From: Acidobacteriota bacterium
Lineage (GTDB): Bacteria > Acidobacteriota > Terriglobia > Bryobacterales > Bryobacteraceae
Assembly (NCBI GenBank): GCA_018268715.1
Contig: JAFDVZ010000002.1
Location: 243,632-307,631 of the forward strand
DNA length: 64,000 nt
Direction of reading: 5' to 3'
Shown here piece after piece: positions 53,494 through 61,333 of the stretch; the first letter of the stretch is position 1; each line of letters starts with the position of its first letter. The translations under genes were made by a program, and so were the position numbers. Under the pieces are notes generated by a model, which was not told the DNA's origin, did no database searches, and was given only the letters and a program-made list of their open reading frames with translations.

Positions 53494-54614
53494 AGATACA
53501 AGACATCACGGCCTATGGGCTGCGGGGACGCACGCCCGAGGGCGGCTGGTCCAATGAACTGCAGCCCGAGGATTGCGTTCACACGATCATCCGCATTCAG
53601 ACCGATGAAGGGCTGACCGGGTGGGGCAGCGTGTTCACGAGCGAGGCGCTGGTGAAAGCGTCGCTCGAGATCCTGCGTCCGCTCGCGATCGGCGAGAATG
53701 CGCTCGAGCCGGAACGCGTGTCCGAGAAGCTGCACCAGAACACGTTCTGGCTGGGGCGCGGCGGATCGATCACGCACGCTATCAGCGGCGTGGACATCGC
53801 GCTGTGGGACATCCTCGGCAAGGCTTGTGGACAGCCGGTGGGCCGGCTCCTGGGCGGGCGATATCGGGAGCGGGTGCGGCCCTACGCGTCGCTGCTGATG
53901 CGCGAGCCGGAACGCATGGCCGATGAACTGTTGCCCGTGAAGGCGCAGGGATTCCGCGCGTTCAAGATCGGCTGGGGACCCTTCGGCCGGCGCGACGCGA
54001 AGACCGACGAAGCCATCGTGCGGGCGGCCCGCGAGGCCATCGGCGACGACGCCCAATTGATGGTGGACGCGGGCGGCAGCGACGCCTACTGGCGGGGCGG
54101 GCTGAAGTGGGCGTTGCGCACGGCGGAGATGCTCGAAGACTACGACGTCTTCTGGTTCGAGGAGGCGCTCCATCCGGACGCCTTCGACGATTACGTCGCC
54201 CTGCGGGACGGCTCGCGCGTGTCGATCGCGGGCGGGGAAGTGCTGACGCGGCGGCAGGCGTTCGCACCGTGGCTTGAGGGCGGAGCGTTCGACATCGTGC
54301 AGCCGGACGTGACCAAGTGCGGCGGGTTGAGCGAGCAGCGTCGGATTGCGTGGAACGCGCGGGAACACGGCGTTCGGTTCATCCCGCACGGATGGAACAC
54401 GACGGTGGGGCTGGCGTCGGATTTGCAGATCGCTTCGGCGTTTCCGGACACCGATCTGGTGGAGTATCTGACCGGTTCGCCGTTCATCGATGAGCTGCGA
54501 GTGGGCGGCTGGCGATTGGACGCCGATGGGATGCTGGCCATACCCGATGGCCCGGGGTTGGGCGTCGAGATCAACCTCGACGCGCTCGGCGAATTCGCCC
54601 GCGTGCGCATCTGA
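53490..54614 (+). CDS. Mandelate racemase/muconate lactonizing enzyme family protein (acid-sugar dehydratase-like)
   Basis: 374 residues from GTG 53490 with GAGG just upstream. Enolase-superfamily residues: metal ligands D193 (MVDAGG), E224/E225 (FWFEEALHP) and E250 (AGGEVLTRRQ), base H300 in FIPHGWNTTVG and K159 in AFKIGWGP. The second-strand motif is KxG rather than KxK. Mg-dependent proton abstraction from a carboxylate, most likely a sugar-acid dehydration, is expected. It shares its last base with the start of the MFS gene. Confidence 0.9.
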   Translation: MKIQDITAYGLRGRTPEGGWSNELQPEDCVHTIIRIQTDEGLTGWGSVFTSEALVKASLEILRPLAIGENALEPERVSEKLHQNTFWLGRGGSITHAISGVDIALWDILGKACGQPVGRLLGGRYRERVRPYASLLMREPERMADELLPVKAQGFRAFKIGWGPFGRRDAKTDEAIVRAAREAIGDDAQLMVDAGGSDAYWRGGLKWALRTAEMLEDYDVFWFEEALHPDAFDDYVALRDGSRVSIAGGEVLTRRQAFAPWLEGGAFDIVQPDVTKCGGLSEQRRIAWNAREHGVRFIPHGWNTTVGLASDLQIASAFPDTDLVEYLTGSPFIDELRVGGWRLDADGMLAIPDGPGLGVEINLDALGEFARVRI

Positions 54615-55807
54615 TGCCCGTTCTCGCGCTGCTGTGGATCGCCTTCGCGTTGAACTATCTGGATCGCCAGATGGTGTATTCGATGTTCCCGGCGCTGAAG
54701 GGCGAGCTGGGCTTCGACGGCGCTCGATTAGGGCTGATCGGCAGCGTGTTCGGGTGGGTCTACACGCTATCGATGCCGTTTGCCGGGCGGTTGGCCGACG
54801 TGTGGCGGCGCGACGTCCTGATCGTGGCGAGCCTGGTGCTGTGGAGCATCGCGGCGCTGGGCTGCGGACTGGCGGGATCGGCCTGGACCTTCCTGGGGTG
54901 GCGCGCGGTGATGGGCGTCACGGAAGCGCTGTACTACCCGGCGGCGCTCGCGTTTCTTTCGGCGTTGTATCCGGCGGCGGCGCGGTCGCGCGCGCTCGGC
55001 GTGCATCAATCGGCGCAACTGTTCGGGGCCGTCGCGGGCGGATGGTACGGCGGCTGGGCGGCGGATCATGTGGGTTGGCGGCTGGGGTTCCGCATGCCGG
55101 CGCTGGTGGGCGCGGCGTACGGCGTCGCGCTGTGGTTCGGGTTGCGGCGGTCGGCGGGGCGCGCTCCGGGCGCGCGATCGAGCGCGGGCGGGAGTGTGGC
55201 GGAGTTGGTCCGCTCCCGCCGGTTTGTGGTGCTGTGCCTCGCGTTCGCCGCCTACTGCGCGATGCAATGGATCTTCTTCGCGTGGTTCCCCTCGTTCCTC
55301 CAGGAGCGCTTCCGGCTGTCGATGACCGCGAGCGGCTGGAACGCCACGGTGTTTGTGCAGTTCGCCTCGATCGCGGGAATCCTGGGCGGAGGGGCGCTGG
55401 CGGACCGGCTGCGGCGGCGATGGCCCAGCGCCCGGCTGCAAGTGGCGGCTTTCGGCGTTCTGCTGTGCGCCCCGTTCGCATACCTGACGTTTTCGGCGGC
55501 GACGCTCGACCAGGCGCGGCTGTTTTCGGCGGGGTTCGGACTGTTCGGCGGACTGCTGGCGGCGAACGCTTTTTCGGGCGCCTACGATGTGCTCAGCGAG
55601 GATAGCCGGGGGCTGGCGGGCGGCGTTCTGAACATGACCGGCGGCGTCTCCTCGGCCACCATGATCTACCTGGCCGGAGTCTGGAAAGACACCATCGGAT
55701 TCCCGGCAATGATGGCCGCGATGTCGGCGGCGGCCGTGGCCTGCGCCCTGTTGCTGGCCGTCACGGCGGGCGACCGGGGAGGCGCGTCGAACGCAACGGC
55801 GCCATGA
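54614..55807 (+). CDS. MFS transporter (sugar acid / anion symporter-like)
   Basis: 397 residues with about twelve membrane helices. ALLWIAFALNYLDRQMVYSMFPAL is the first, and the loop 2-3 motif is GRLADVWRRD. LDRQ in helix 1 and YYPAALAFLSALYP in helix 4 recall anion:cation symporters for hexuronates and related acids. Directly after a sugar-acid-type enzyme gene, it likely imports that substrate. Confidence 0.88.
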   Translation: MPVLALLWIAFALNYLDRQMVYSMFPALKGELGFDGARLGLIGSVFGWVYTLSMPFAGRLADVWRRDVLIVASLVLWSIAALGCGLAGSAWTFLGWRAVMGVTEALYYPAALAFLSALYPAAARSRALGVHQSAQLFGAVAGGWYGGWAADHVGWRLGFRMPALVGAAYGVALWFGLRRSAGRAPGARSSAGGSVAELVRSRRFVVLCLAFAAYCAMQWIFFAWFPSFLQERFRLSMTASGWNATVFVQFASIAGILGGGALADRLRRRWPSARLQVAAFGVLLCAPFAYLTFSAATLDQARLFSAGFGLFGGLLAANAFSGAYDVLSEDSRGLAGGVLNMTGGVSSATMIYLAGVWKDTIGFPAMMAAMSAAAVACALLLAVTAGDRGGASNATAP

Positions 55808-55872
55808 TACTCCCCGGAGGCTAATGGGTCGTACGTTTCAGAATCCTGATTGACGTTTCAAAAATTAGCCCA

Positions 55873-55878
55873 TATCAT
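55873..55878 (+). promoter_or_regulatory. -10-like hexamer TATCAT (aldolase gene)
   Basis: TATCAT ends 8 bases before the ATG at 55887 in the 79-base gap after the MFS gene. Confidence 0.4.
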
Positions 55879-55886
55879 CGGATTTA

Positions 55887-56852
55887 ATGAGCTTGCGAAT
55901 GGAAGGTGTAATCGCCGCGCTGCTCCTGCCCCGCGACAACTCCGGACGTCCGGACTGGACGTCCTTCGACTCGACAGCACGGTTTATTTGCGACGTCGGA
56001 GCCTCCGGACTGTGCGTGAACGGCGCGACCGGCGAGTATCCGGGAATGACTCCGGATGAACATCGCCAGGTGATCGAGCGGGCGCGTGATGCGGCGACGA
56101 AACCGCTGCTGGTGGTGACCGGCGTCGGCGCCAGTCGTTGGGATTGGATTGTGGCGAACCTACGGTCGGCCGAGCAGGCCGGGGCCGACGCGGTGCTGGC
56201 GCCCACGCCGCACTTCTTCAAGTACTCGCCGGCCGATCTCGAGGAGTTCTACCGCGCCGTCGCCCAAGAGAGCCGGCTGCCGGTTCTAATTTACAACCTG
56301 CCGGCGTTCACGGCGGGTCTCGAACCCGAGCTGGCCCACCGCATCATCTCCGAGGTCGACAATATCGCGGGCGTCAAGGATTCAAGCGGCCGTCTGGATC
56401 TGCTGGACCGTCTGACCCGATCCTCGAGCGGCGCCGTCCGGCTGGTGGGTAACGACCGGGCCCTGCCCGAAGCGATCCGGCGAGGCCTGTGCGGCGGCGT
56501 CATTTCCGGCGTCGCGGGCGTGTTGCCCGAGCTCACCCTGGCGCTATGGAAGAGCGCCGAGGATCACGCCACGTTCAGCAATGTGCGCATGCGGCTGGAG
56601 TCCTTGCTCGCGGCGCTCGATTCGTTCCCGACGCCCTGGGGTCTCAAGCTGATCGCGGAGGTTCGCGGGTTGAGTCCCGCGTGGTTTCCGCTTCCGCTTT
56701 CGGCCGAACGCAAGGCTCACGCGGTGCGGTTCCAGGAGTGGATCGCCAAGTGGTGGGCGGAATCCGAGAAGGACCTTACCCGGGTTCTTGGAATACCGGT
56801 CAGCTTCCAGCCAAAGACTCTATGCGAAACCGCGCCCTCGCATTCGCGCTGA
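55887..56852 (+). CDS. Dihydrodipicolinate synthase/N-acetylneuraminate lyase family aldolase
   Basis: 321 residues, slightly long for the family. VNGATGEYPGMTPDEHRQVIE is the carboxylate-binding GxTGE segment, Y136 is in VLIYNLPAFTAG and the Schiff-base lysine K164 in AGVKDSSGRLD. It cleaves or forms a bond next to pyruvate or a 2-keto acid. With the dehydratase and MFS genes, a 2-keto-3-deoxy acid is a natural substrate; with the sialidase downstream, a sialic-acid-like substrate is an alternative. The 3' end overlaps the sialidase gene by 31 bases. Confidence 0.9.
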   Translation: MSLRMEGVIAALLLPRDNSGRPDWTSFDSTARFICDVGASGLCVNGATGEYPGMTPDEHRQVIERARDAATKPLLVVTGVGASRWDWIVANLRSAEQAGADAVLAPTPHFFKYSPADLEEFYRAVAQESRLPVLIYNLPAFTAGLEPELAHRIISEVDNIAGVKDSSGRLDLLDRLTRSSSGAVRLVGNDRALPEAIRRGLCGGVISGVAGVLPELTLALWKSAEDHATFSNVRMRLESLLAALDSFPTPWGLKLIAEVRGLSPAWFPLPLSAERKAHAVRFQEWIAKWWAESEKDLTRVLGIPVSFQPKTLCETAPSHSR

Positions 56853-57874
56853 CGTTGTGCGCCGCCTCGGCGGGCGAGCTCAGGATCGAGCGCCTGTTCG
56901 GGCCGGAGATCAAGACGGGGCCCTACAAACACCCCGCCTCGATCACGGAACTCTCCAACGGCGACCTTTTTGTCACCTATTACGGGGGGAGCGGCGAGTA
57001 CGCCAACCGCACCGGCGTGTTCGGGTCCAGGTACAGCCAGTCAACGAAGACGTGGGCGGCGCCGAAGCTGATCGCGTCGGATCCGTTTCGCTCGGTGGGC
57101 AATGGCGTCCCGTGGCTCGCTCCGGATGGCGTGCTGTGGCTGTTCTACGTGGTGCGTTGGGGCGATACCTGGTCCACCTCGCGGATTCAGGCCAAGATCT
57201 CGCGCGACAACGGCGAAACGTGGTCGGAGAGCTATGTCGTTTCCGAACATGAGGGCATGATGGTGCGCGGACGGCCGATAGCGCTCGCTTCCGGAGAGTA
57301 TCTGCTGCCCGCGTATTGGGAAACGGGCTTCGATCCGGAGAGCGTCGCGGCGGAGTCGTCGGGCTGGTTCCTGCGCTGGGATCCAAAGAAGGCTCAGTGG
57401 TTGGAGGCTGGCCGCATCCGCTCGCCGAAGGGCAACATACAGCCGGCGGCGGTTGAGCTTTCTCCGGGCCATCTGATCGCATATTGCCGGCGGGGCGGCG
57501 GCTATGGACCGGTGAAGGATGGCTACATCGTGCGCTCGGAGTCGAGCGATGGCGGGCGCAGTTGGAGCGAAGGCCGGAACTCGCAGTTCCCCAATCCGAA
57601 CGCGGCCATCGATTTCATCAAACTGCGCGACGGTCATCTGCTGCTGGTGTACAACGCCTCCATGTCGGACCGCGATCCGTTGCGGGTGGCGCTGTCGGAG
57701 GATCAGGACCGCACCTGGCCGTTCTCGCGCGACGTCGCCACCGGACCGCACGATTACGCCTATCCGGTGGCGATTCAGACTCGCGACGGCAAGATCCACC
57801 TGGTGTACACGTCCGAACAGCGGACCGTGGTGAATCACGCTGTGTTCGACGAGGACTGGGTGAAGGGCAAGTAG
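56822..57874 (+). CDS. Exported sialidase-like (BNR repeat) glycosidase
   Basis: 350 residues from ATG 56822 inside the end of the aldolase gene. A short signal peptide (ALAFALTLCAASAG) leads into a six-bladed propeller: the N-terminal KHPASITELSNGDLFVTYYGG, then three Asp-boxes, SRDNGETW (about 129), SSDGGRSW (about 241) and SEDQDRTW (about 293). The family cleaves sialic acid or related acidic sugars, and many bacterial members act on other glycans. The signature Arg triad cannot be fixed by eye. It ends one base before the stop of the convergent gene. Confidence 0.85.
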   Translation: MRNRALAFALTLCAASAGELRIERLFGPEIKTGPYKHPASITELSNGDLFVTYYGGSGEYANRTGVFGSRYSQSTKTWAAPKLIASDPFRSVGNGVPWLAPDGVLWLFYVVRWGDTWSTSRIQAKISRDNGETWSESYVVSEHEGMMVRGRPIALASGEYLLPAYWETGFDPESVAAESSGWFLRWDPKKAQWLEAGRIRSPKGNIQPAAVELSPGHLIAYCRRGGGYGPVKDGYIVRSESSDGGRSWSEGRNSQFPNPNAAIDFIKLRDGHLLLVYNASMSDRDPLRVALSEDQDRTWPFSRDVATGPHDYAYPVAIQTRDGKIHLVYTSEQRTVVNHAVFDEDWVKGK

Positions 57875-57875
57875 C

Positions 57876-60371
57876 TCAGGCCATCGTAATAACGTACGGC
57901 TGGCCTCCGCCCGCGGGTGGAGCTGTCAGGAGCGCCGCTCCGGTCGAGGCCGAGACGTAGTATTCCACCAGAGGAGCGATGGGTGCAAAGGGGCCCAACG
58001 TCGCCTGATACGTTCGTCGCCCCACCAGTTTCGCGGGCGTCGTGATCCATCGGCGGGCCCCTGCCGCGCGGGTGTGTAGCTCCACGGCTCCGACCGTCTG
58101 GCTGCCCGTCACCACGATGGTGATCCGCACCTTCTCTCCCTTCGACAGCATGCTGGGCCGCGTCGGCAGGAACAGCCGCACGGGCGCGTTCGGGTCAGGC
58201 TTGATGAGCTTGGTGTAAAGGGATTCGGTTTCGGGCGGCAGGTCCACCAGGAACTCCTGCAGGGAGAGCCGTAGGCGGACCAGCGCAAGACGGACCAGTT
58301 TGTTCTGTATCGACGCCAGTGTGCCCAAATCGTTGCGAGTGGCCACGATGCTTTGGAAGTCGAGTACTGCGCGGCGTACCTCGGGAGCCAGTCCGGTCCA
58401 CAGCGGCACGCCTTCCGCCGCCACCAGGCTACGCGCCTCGGCCGCCTTGCCCCCCTTCTTCAGCTCAGCAGCCTTTCCGAGGATGGCGTGCAGGCGATGT
58501 GCGCCGGTCCACGCCGCGGCGTAGGGGACCAGAAACTCGACGTGGCGCGTGAGGTATTCCAGCCGCTCCTTTTCGGTGGGGCTCGCGGCAGCGTTCGCCA
58601 AATCACGCAGGGCCACGGCCACTTGCTGCTGGGAGACCACGATGGCGGGGTCCGGTTCGTAGTCGTTCCAGAAGGTGAACGCTTCGTTGTAGTCGCCCGA
58701 GAATTCGTGCTGGACGACGTGGCCGTCCTTCACCTCCTTCGTGCCGGTGCAGAGCAGCTTCTGCTCCTTGTCGGTATCGGTGAGAACCTCCGCCAGGCGG
58801 GCCGCGCGGGGACCGGCGGCCTGCGTGCGTGCGTAAGCCTGGAAATACGCGCCCGGCGCGAGCCGTTTGTCCCAACTGAAACGGGCTTGGTAGGAGGCGG
58901 TCGGATCGACGATGCGGTGGCGCCAATGGATGCCGATCATGCCCTGGCATCCGTACTGTTCGGCCAGATTCAGGTCACGCTCGAAACGATGGACGTGGAA
59001 CTGCGGGAGCCACATCGCCGGATCGTCTTCGAGCCAGGGGATCGGCCACCGTTCGCGGCCTTCCAGCTTGCCGAAGACTTCGTGGATCGGGTCCCATCCG
59101 AGCGTGTCGCTCAGGCAGGAGAACACCACGTCCATCGGCAGCTTCTTGTGGAATTGATCGAAGTCGCGCGCGACGCCGCCCCATCCGCCCAGCACCAGCC
59201 GCTTCTTGGGAGCATGCCGGCGCAGGAAATCATACGCCTGTAGGAAAGGGGTCACTGAGAAGGACTGGCCGGTCTTGCGGCCCTCCCAATTCATCTGCTC
59301 GTCCTGCCACAGCCAGACATGATCGACGTCCGGATAGGCTTCGAGCAGTTGAGCCAGACGCGCCTCCAACAGTTTCTTGGCGGTCACCGACTCGATGTCG
59401 AAGCGCGGTTGGCCGGTGTGCCGCGGGGGCTGCTCCTTCGGTTTCACCTCGGGCGGCAACGCTCGCCAGATTTCGTCGGGGATCTGGTAGGGTTCAAAGC
59501 CGATGCCGGTCCGCAGGCCCAGGCGGTGCGCGTAGGTCAGCGACGCTTTCAGCATGCTCTGGGTTCGTTCGGCGATTTCCCAGGGGTCGCGGCCCAGGCG
59601 GGTGGCGTCGGAACCGAATACTTCGCCGTCGTAGAACTCGGCGGCGTCCATCGAGAAGCGCGAGGTGCGCTCCGGAAGGTAGCCCCAACGGTGGCTCGCC
59701 GAGTTGTCGAGAAACCCCAGGTGGCCGGCGCCTGCGAATTCGAACGATAGATAGGATTCCGCCCATTGCTCGGCCCCCGTGTAGACGTGCATGCCAAAGG
59801 TGTTGAAGCGCATTCGCAGCATCGACTCGAAATAGGCGCGGAAATCCTCCTCGTTGTAGACGGTGATGCAGTTCAGGAAGTCGGGCCAGGGCAGCAGGCC
59901 GCGGACGGCGAATCGGGGAGACGACCGCCAGGGCTCGGAAGCGGACGGCAGGACGAGACCAGCGGGCGGGTCGAGAGGGTAGACGTCGCCGTCGATGCCG
60001 AAAAAGGCGCCCTGCCGCTCGAGGAATTCGAATACCGCGTAGGCGAGGGCGGTGTCCGACGCGCCGGCGATCGTCACCCGATTCGCCGAGGCCGCGATCG
60101 AGTAGGATTCGCGAGCGGGGCCGGAGTCGACCCGCAGCGAGATAGCCAGGTCGCCGGACGCCGGGCGCGAGGATGCGTCCGCCAGGCGGATCTCGTTCTT
60201 AAGGCCCAGGCGGGTGAGTCCGCGGAAGAGCTCGCGCGAGGCGAGCCGCGGCAGGAAGGCGCTGCCTGGGGCGGGTTCGATCAGGATTCCGGGAGCCGGC
60301 TGCGCGTGGGCGATCCAAACGGTGGCCGCCGCGGCGCCTGCGAGGAGTTCTCGACGGGTGAGCGTGGACAT
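57876..60371 (-). CDS. Tat-exported GH20/alpha-glucuronidase-like glycosidase
   Basis: 831 residues. Tat signal TRRELLAGAAAATVW, then a GH20 domain-2-like beta-alpha unit (LAISLRVDSGPARESYSIAAS, VTIAGASDTALAYAVFEFLERQG) typical of hexosaminidases and alpha-glucuronidases. The central barrel region has RMRFNTFGMHVYTG, HVWLWQDEQMNWEG (acidic pair, possible catalytic), KKRLVLGGWGGV and YGCQGMIGIHWRHR. The C-terminal 150 residues are helical and then a beta domain. No exact family assigned. It faces the sialidase gene tail to tail. Confidence 0.6.
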   Translation of the reverse strand: MSTLTRRELLAGAAAATVWIAHAQPAPGILIEPAPGSAFLPRLASRELFRGLTRLGLKNEIRLADASSRPASGDLAISLRVDSGPARESYSIAASANRVTIAGASDTALAYAVFEFLERQGAFFGIDGDVYPLDPPAGLVLPSASEPWRSSPRFAVRGLLPWPDFLNCITVYNEEDFRAYFESMLRMRFNTFGMHVYTGAEQWAESYLSFEFAGAGHLGFLDNSASHRWGYLPERTSRFSMDAAEFYDGEVFGSDATRLGRDPWEIAERTQSMLKASLTYAHRLGLRTGIGFEPYQIPDEIWRALPPEVKPKEQPPRHTGQPRFDIESVTAKKLLEARLAQLLEAYPDVDHVWLWQDEQMNWEGRKTGQSFSVTPFLQAYDFLRRHAPKKRLVLGGWGGVARDFDQFHKKLPMDVVFSCLSDTLGWDPIHEVFGKLEGRERWPIPWLEDDPAMWLPQFHVHRFERDLNLAEQYGCQGMIGIHWRHRIVDPTASYQARFSWDKRLAPGAYFQAYARTQAAGPRAARLAEVLTDTDKEQKLLCTGTKEVKDGHVVQHEFSGDYNEAFTFWNDYEPDPAIVVSQQQVAVALRDLANAAASPTEKERLEYLTRHVEFLVPYAAAWTGAHRLHAILGKAAELKKGGKAAEARSLVAAEGVPLWTGLAPEVRRAVLDFQSIVATRNDLGTLASIQNKLVRLALVRLRLSLQEFLVDLPPETESLYTKLIKPDPNAPVRLFLPTRPSMLSKGEKVRITIVVTGSQTVGAVELHTRAAGARRWITTPAKLVGRRTYQATLGPFAPIAPLVEYYVSASTGAALLTAPPAGGGQPYVITMA

Positions 60372-60411
60372 GAGGGGCTGCGGTCCACGTTATGCCCCAC
60401 GCTCGGGCGAG

Positions 60412-61287
60412 TCAAGCCGCGGCGCGCCGTGGGTTTGTTTTGTATCCGGCGAGCCAGCGCTCGATCTCGGGAATGGCGGCCTCGGCGGCCTCCTCGCCCG
60501 CGCGCACCAGTTCATGGCTCGATTCGAAGGCGTCCCAGGCGATCCCCGCCACCGGCGGTTCGATCACCAGCGTCGACCGGCTGCGCCATTCGTGCTGCGT
60601 TCGCGAGGAGAAGATCTGGAACGACCGCGTGAGCACGCATAGAACGCTGCGCGGGTCGATGGTAGCCGGGTCGGGCAGCGCGACGGAGATGACGTGCGTC
60701 GCGCCCATGTCGTGCAGCGGCGCGGCGGGCACCTCCATGGTCAACAGCCCGTCCACCAGATAGCGGCCGTCGTCGCGCACGGGCAGAAACAGGCCGGGAT
60801 AGGCGCAACTGGCGCGGATGGCGACGGTCACGTCGCCCGAGTCGCGGAAGATGGCGGGCTTGCCGGCGGAAAGGTCGCTGGCGACGACGGCGAGCGGGAT
60901 GCGCATGTGTTCGAACTCGAGCGTCTTCAGCGTGCGCTTGAGAAACCCGTTCATGCGGTCCGTGTCGGCCAGGCCGAAGCGGCTCAGCGTCCAGCGGGCG
61001 ACGTCGCGCAGGCGCATGTTGCCCGCCACTTTCTCGATCTCGTCGACCGTCGCCCCGCTGGCGTAGGCCGCCGCGACGATGGACCCGGCGCTGACTCCGG
61101 CGATCATCGAGATCGGAATATTGTGGCGTTCGAGCACGCGGAGCACGCCGACATGAGCGATGCCGCGGGCGAATCCGCCGCCCAGGGCAAGACCGATCCT
61201 GGGCGTGGGCGGCGGCTCGGCGGGCTTCAGCCGGAGCCATGCCCGCAAGCGTTTCAGCCACGTTTCTGACGCCGGCGCTCGGATCAT
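60412..61287 (-). CDS. Patatin-like phospholipase (RssA/NTE type)
   Basis: 291 residues from ATG 61287, with a basic helix (TWLKRLRAWLRLKP) before the domain. Motifs: oxyanion loop ALGGGFARGIAHVGVL, nucleophile in AGVSAGSIVAAAY (Ser about 65) and the dyad Asp in LVDGLLTMEVP. Hydrolysis of phospholipid or lysophospholipid acyl chains at a membrane is expected. A GAGGGGGG ribosome site precedes the ATG. It is divergent from the PIG-L gene across a palindromic promoter. Confidence 0.9.
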   Translation of the reverse strand: MIRAPASETWLKRLRAWLRLKPAEPPPTPRIGLALGGGFARGIAHVGVLRVLERHNIPISMIAGVSAGSIVAAAYASGATVDEIEKVAGNMRLRDVARWTLSRFGLADTDRMNGFLKRTLKTLEFEHMRIPLAVVASDLSAGKPAIFRDSGDVTVAIRASCAYPGLFLPVRDDGRYLVDGLLTMEVPAAPLHDMGATHVISVALPDPATIDPRSVLCVLTRSFQIFSSRTQHEWRSRSTLVIEPPVAGIAWDAFESSHELVRAGEEAAEAAIPEIERWLAGYKTNPRRAAA

Positions 61288-61300
61288 GAGCCCCCCTCGG

Positions 61301-61311
61301 TATCTTAAGAT
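61301..61311. promoter_or_regulatory. Palindromic divergent -10 element
   Basis: ATCTTAAGAT at 61302-61311 is a perfect palindrome and gives a TAAGAT hexamer on each strand: plus 61306-61311 (22 bases before the PIG-L ATG) and minus 61302-61307 (14 bases before the patatin ATG). One site could serve both genes or be an operator. Confidence 0.4.
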
Positions 61312-61333
61312 GAAAAGACCGCGCTGAATCAGA

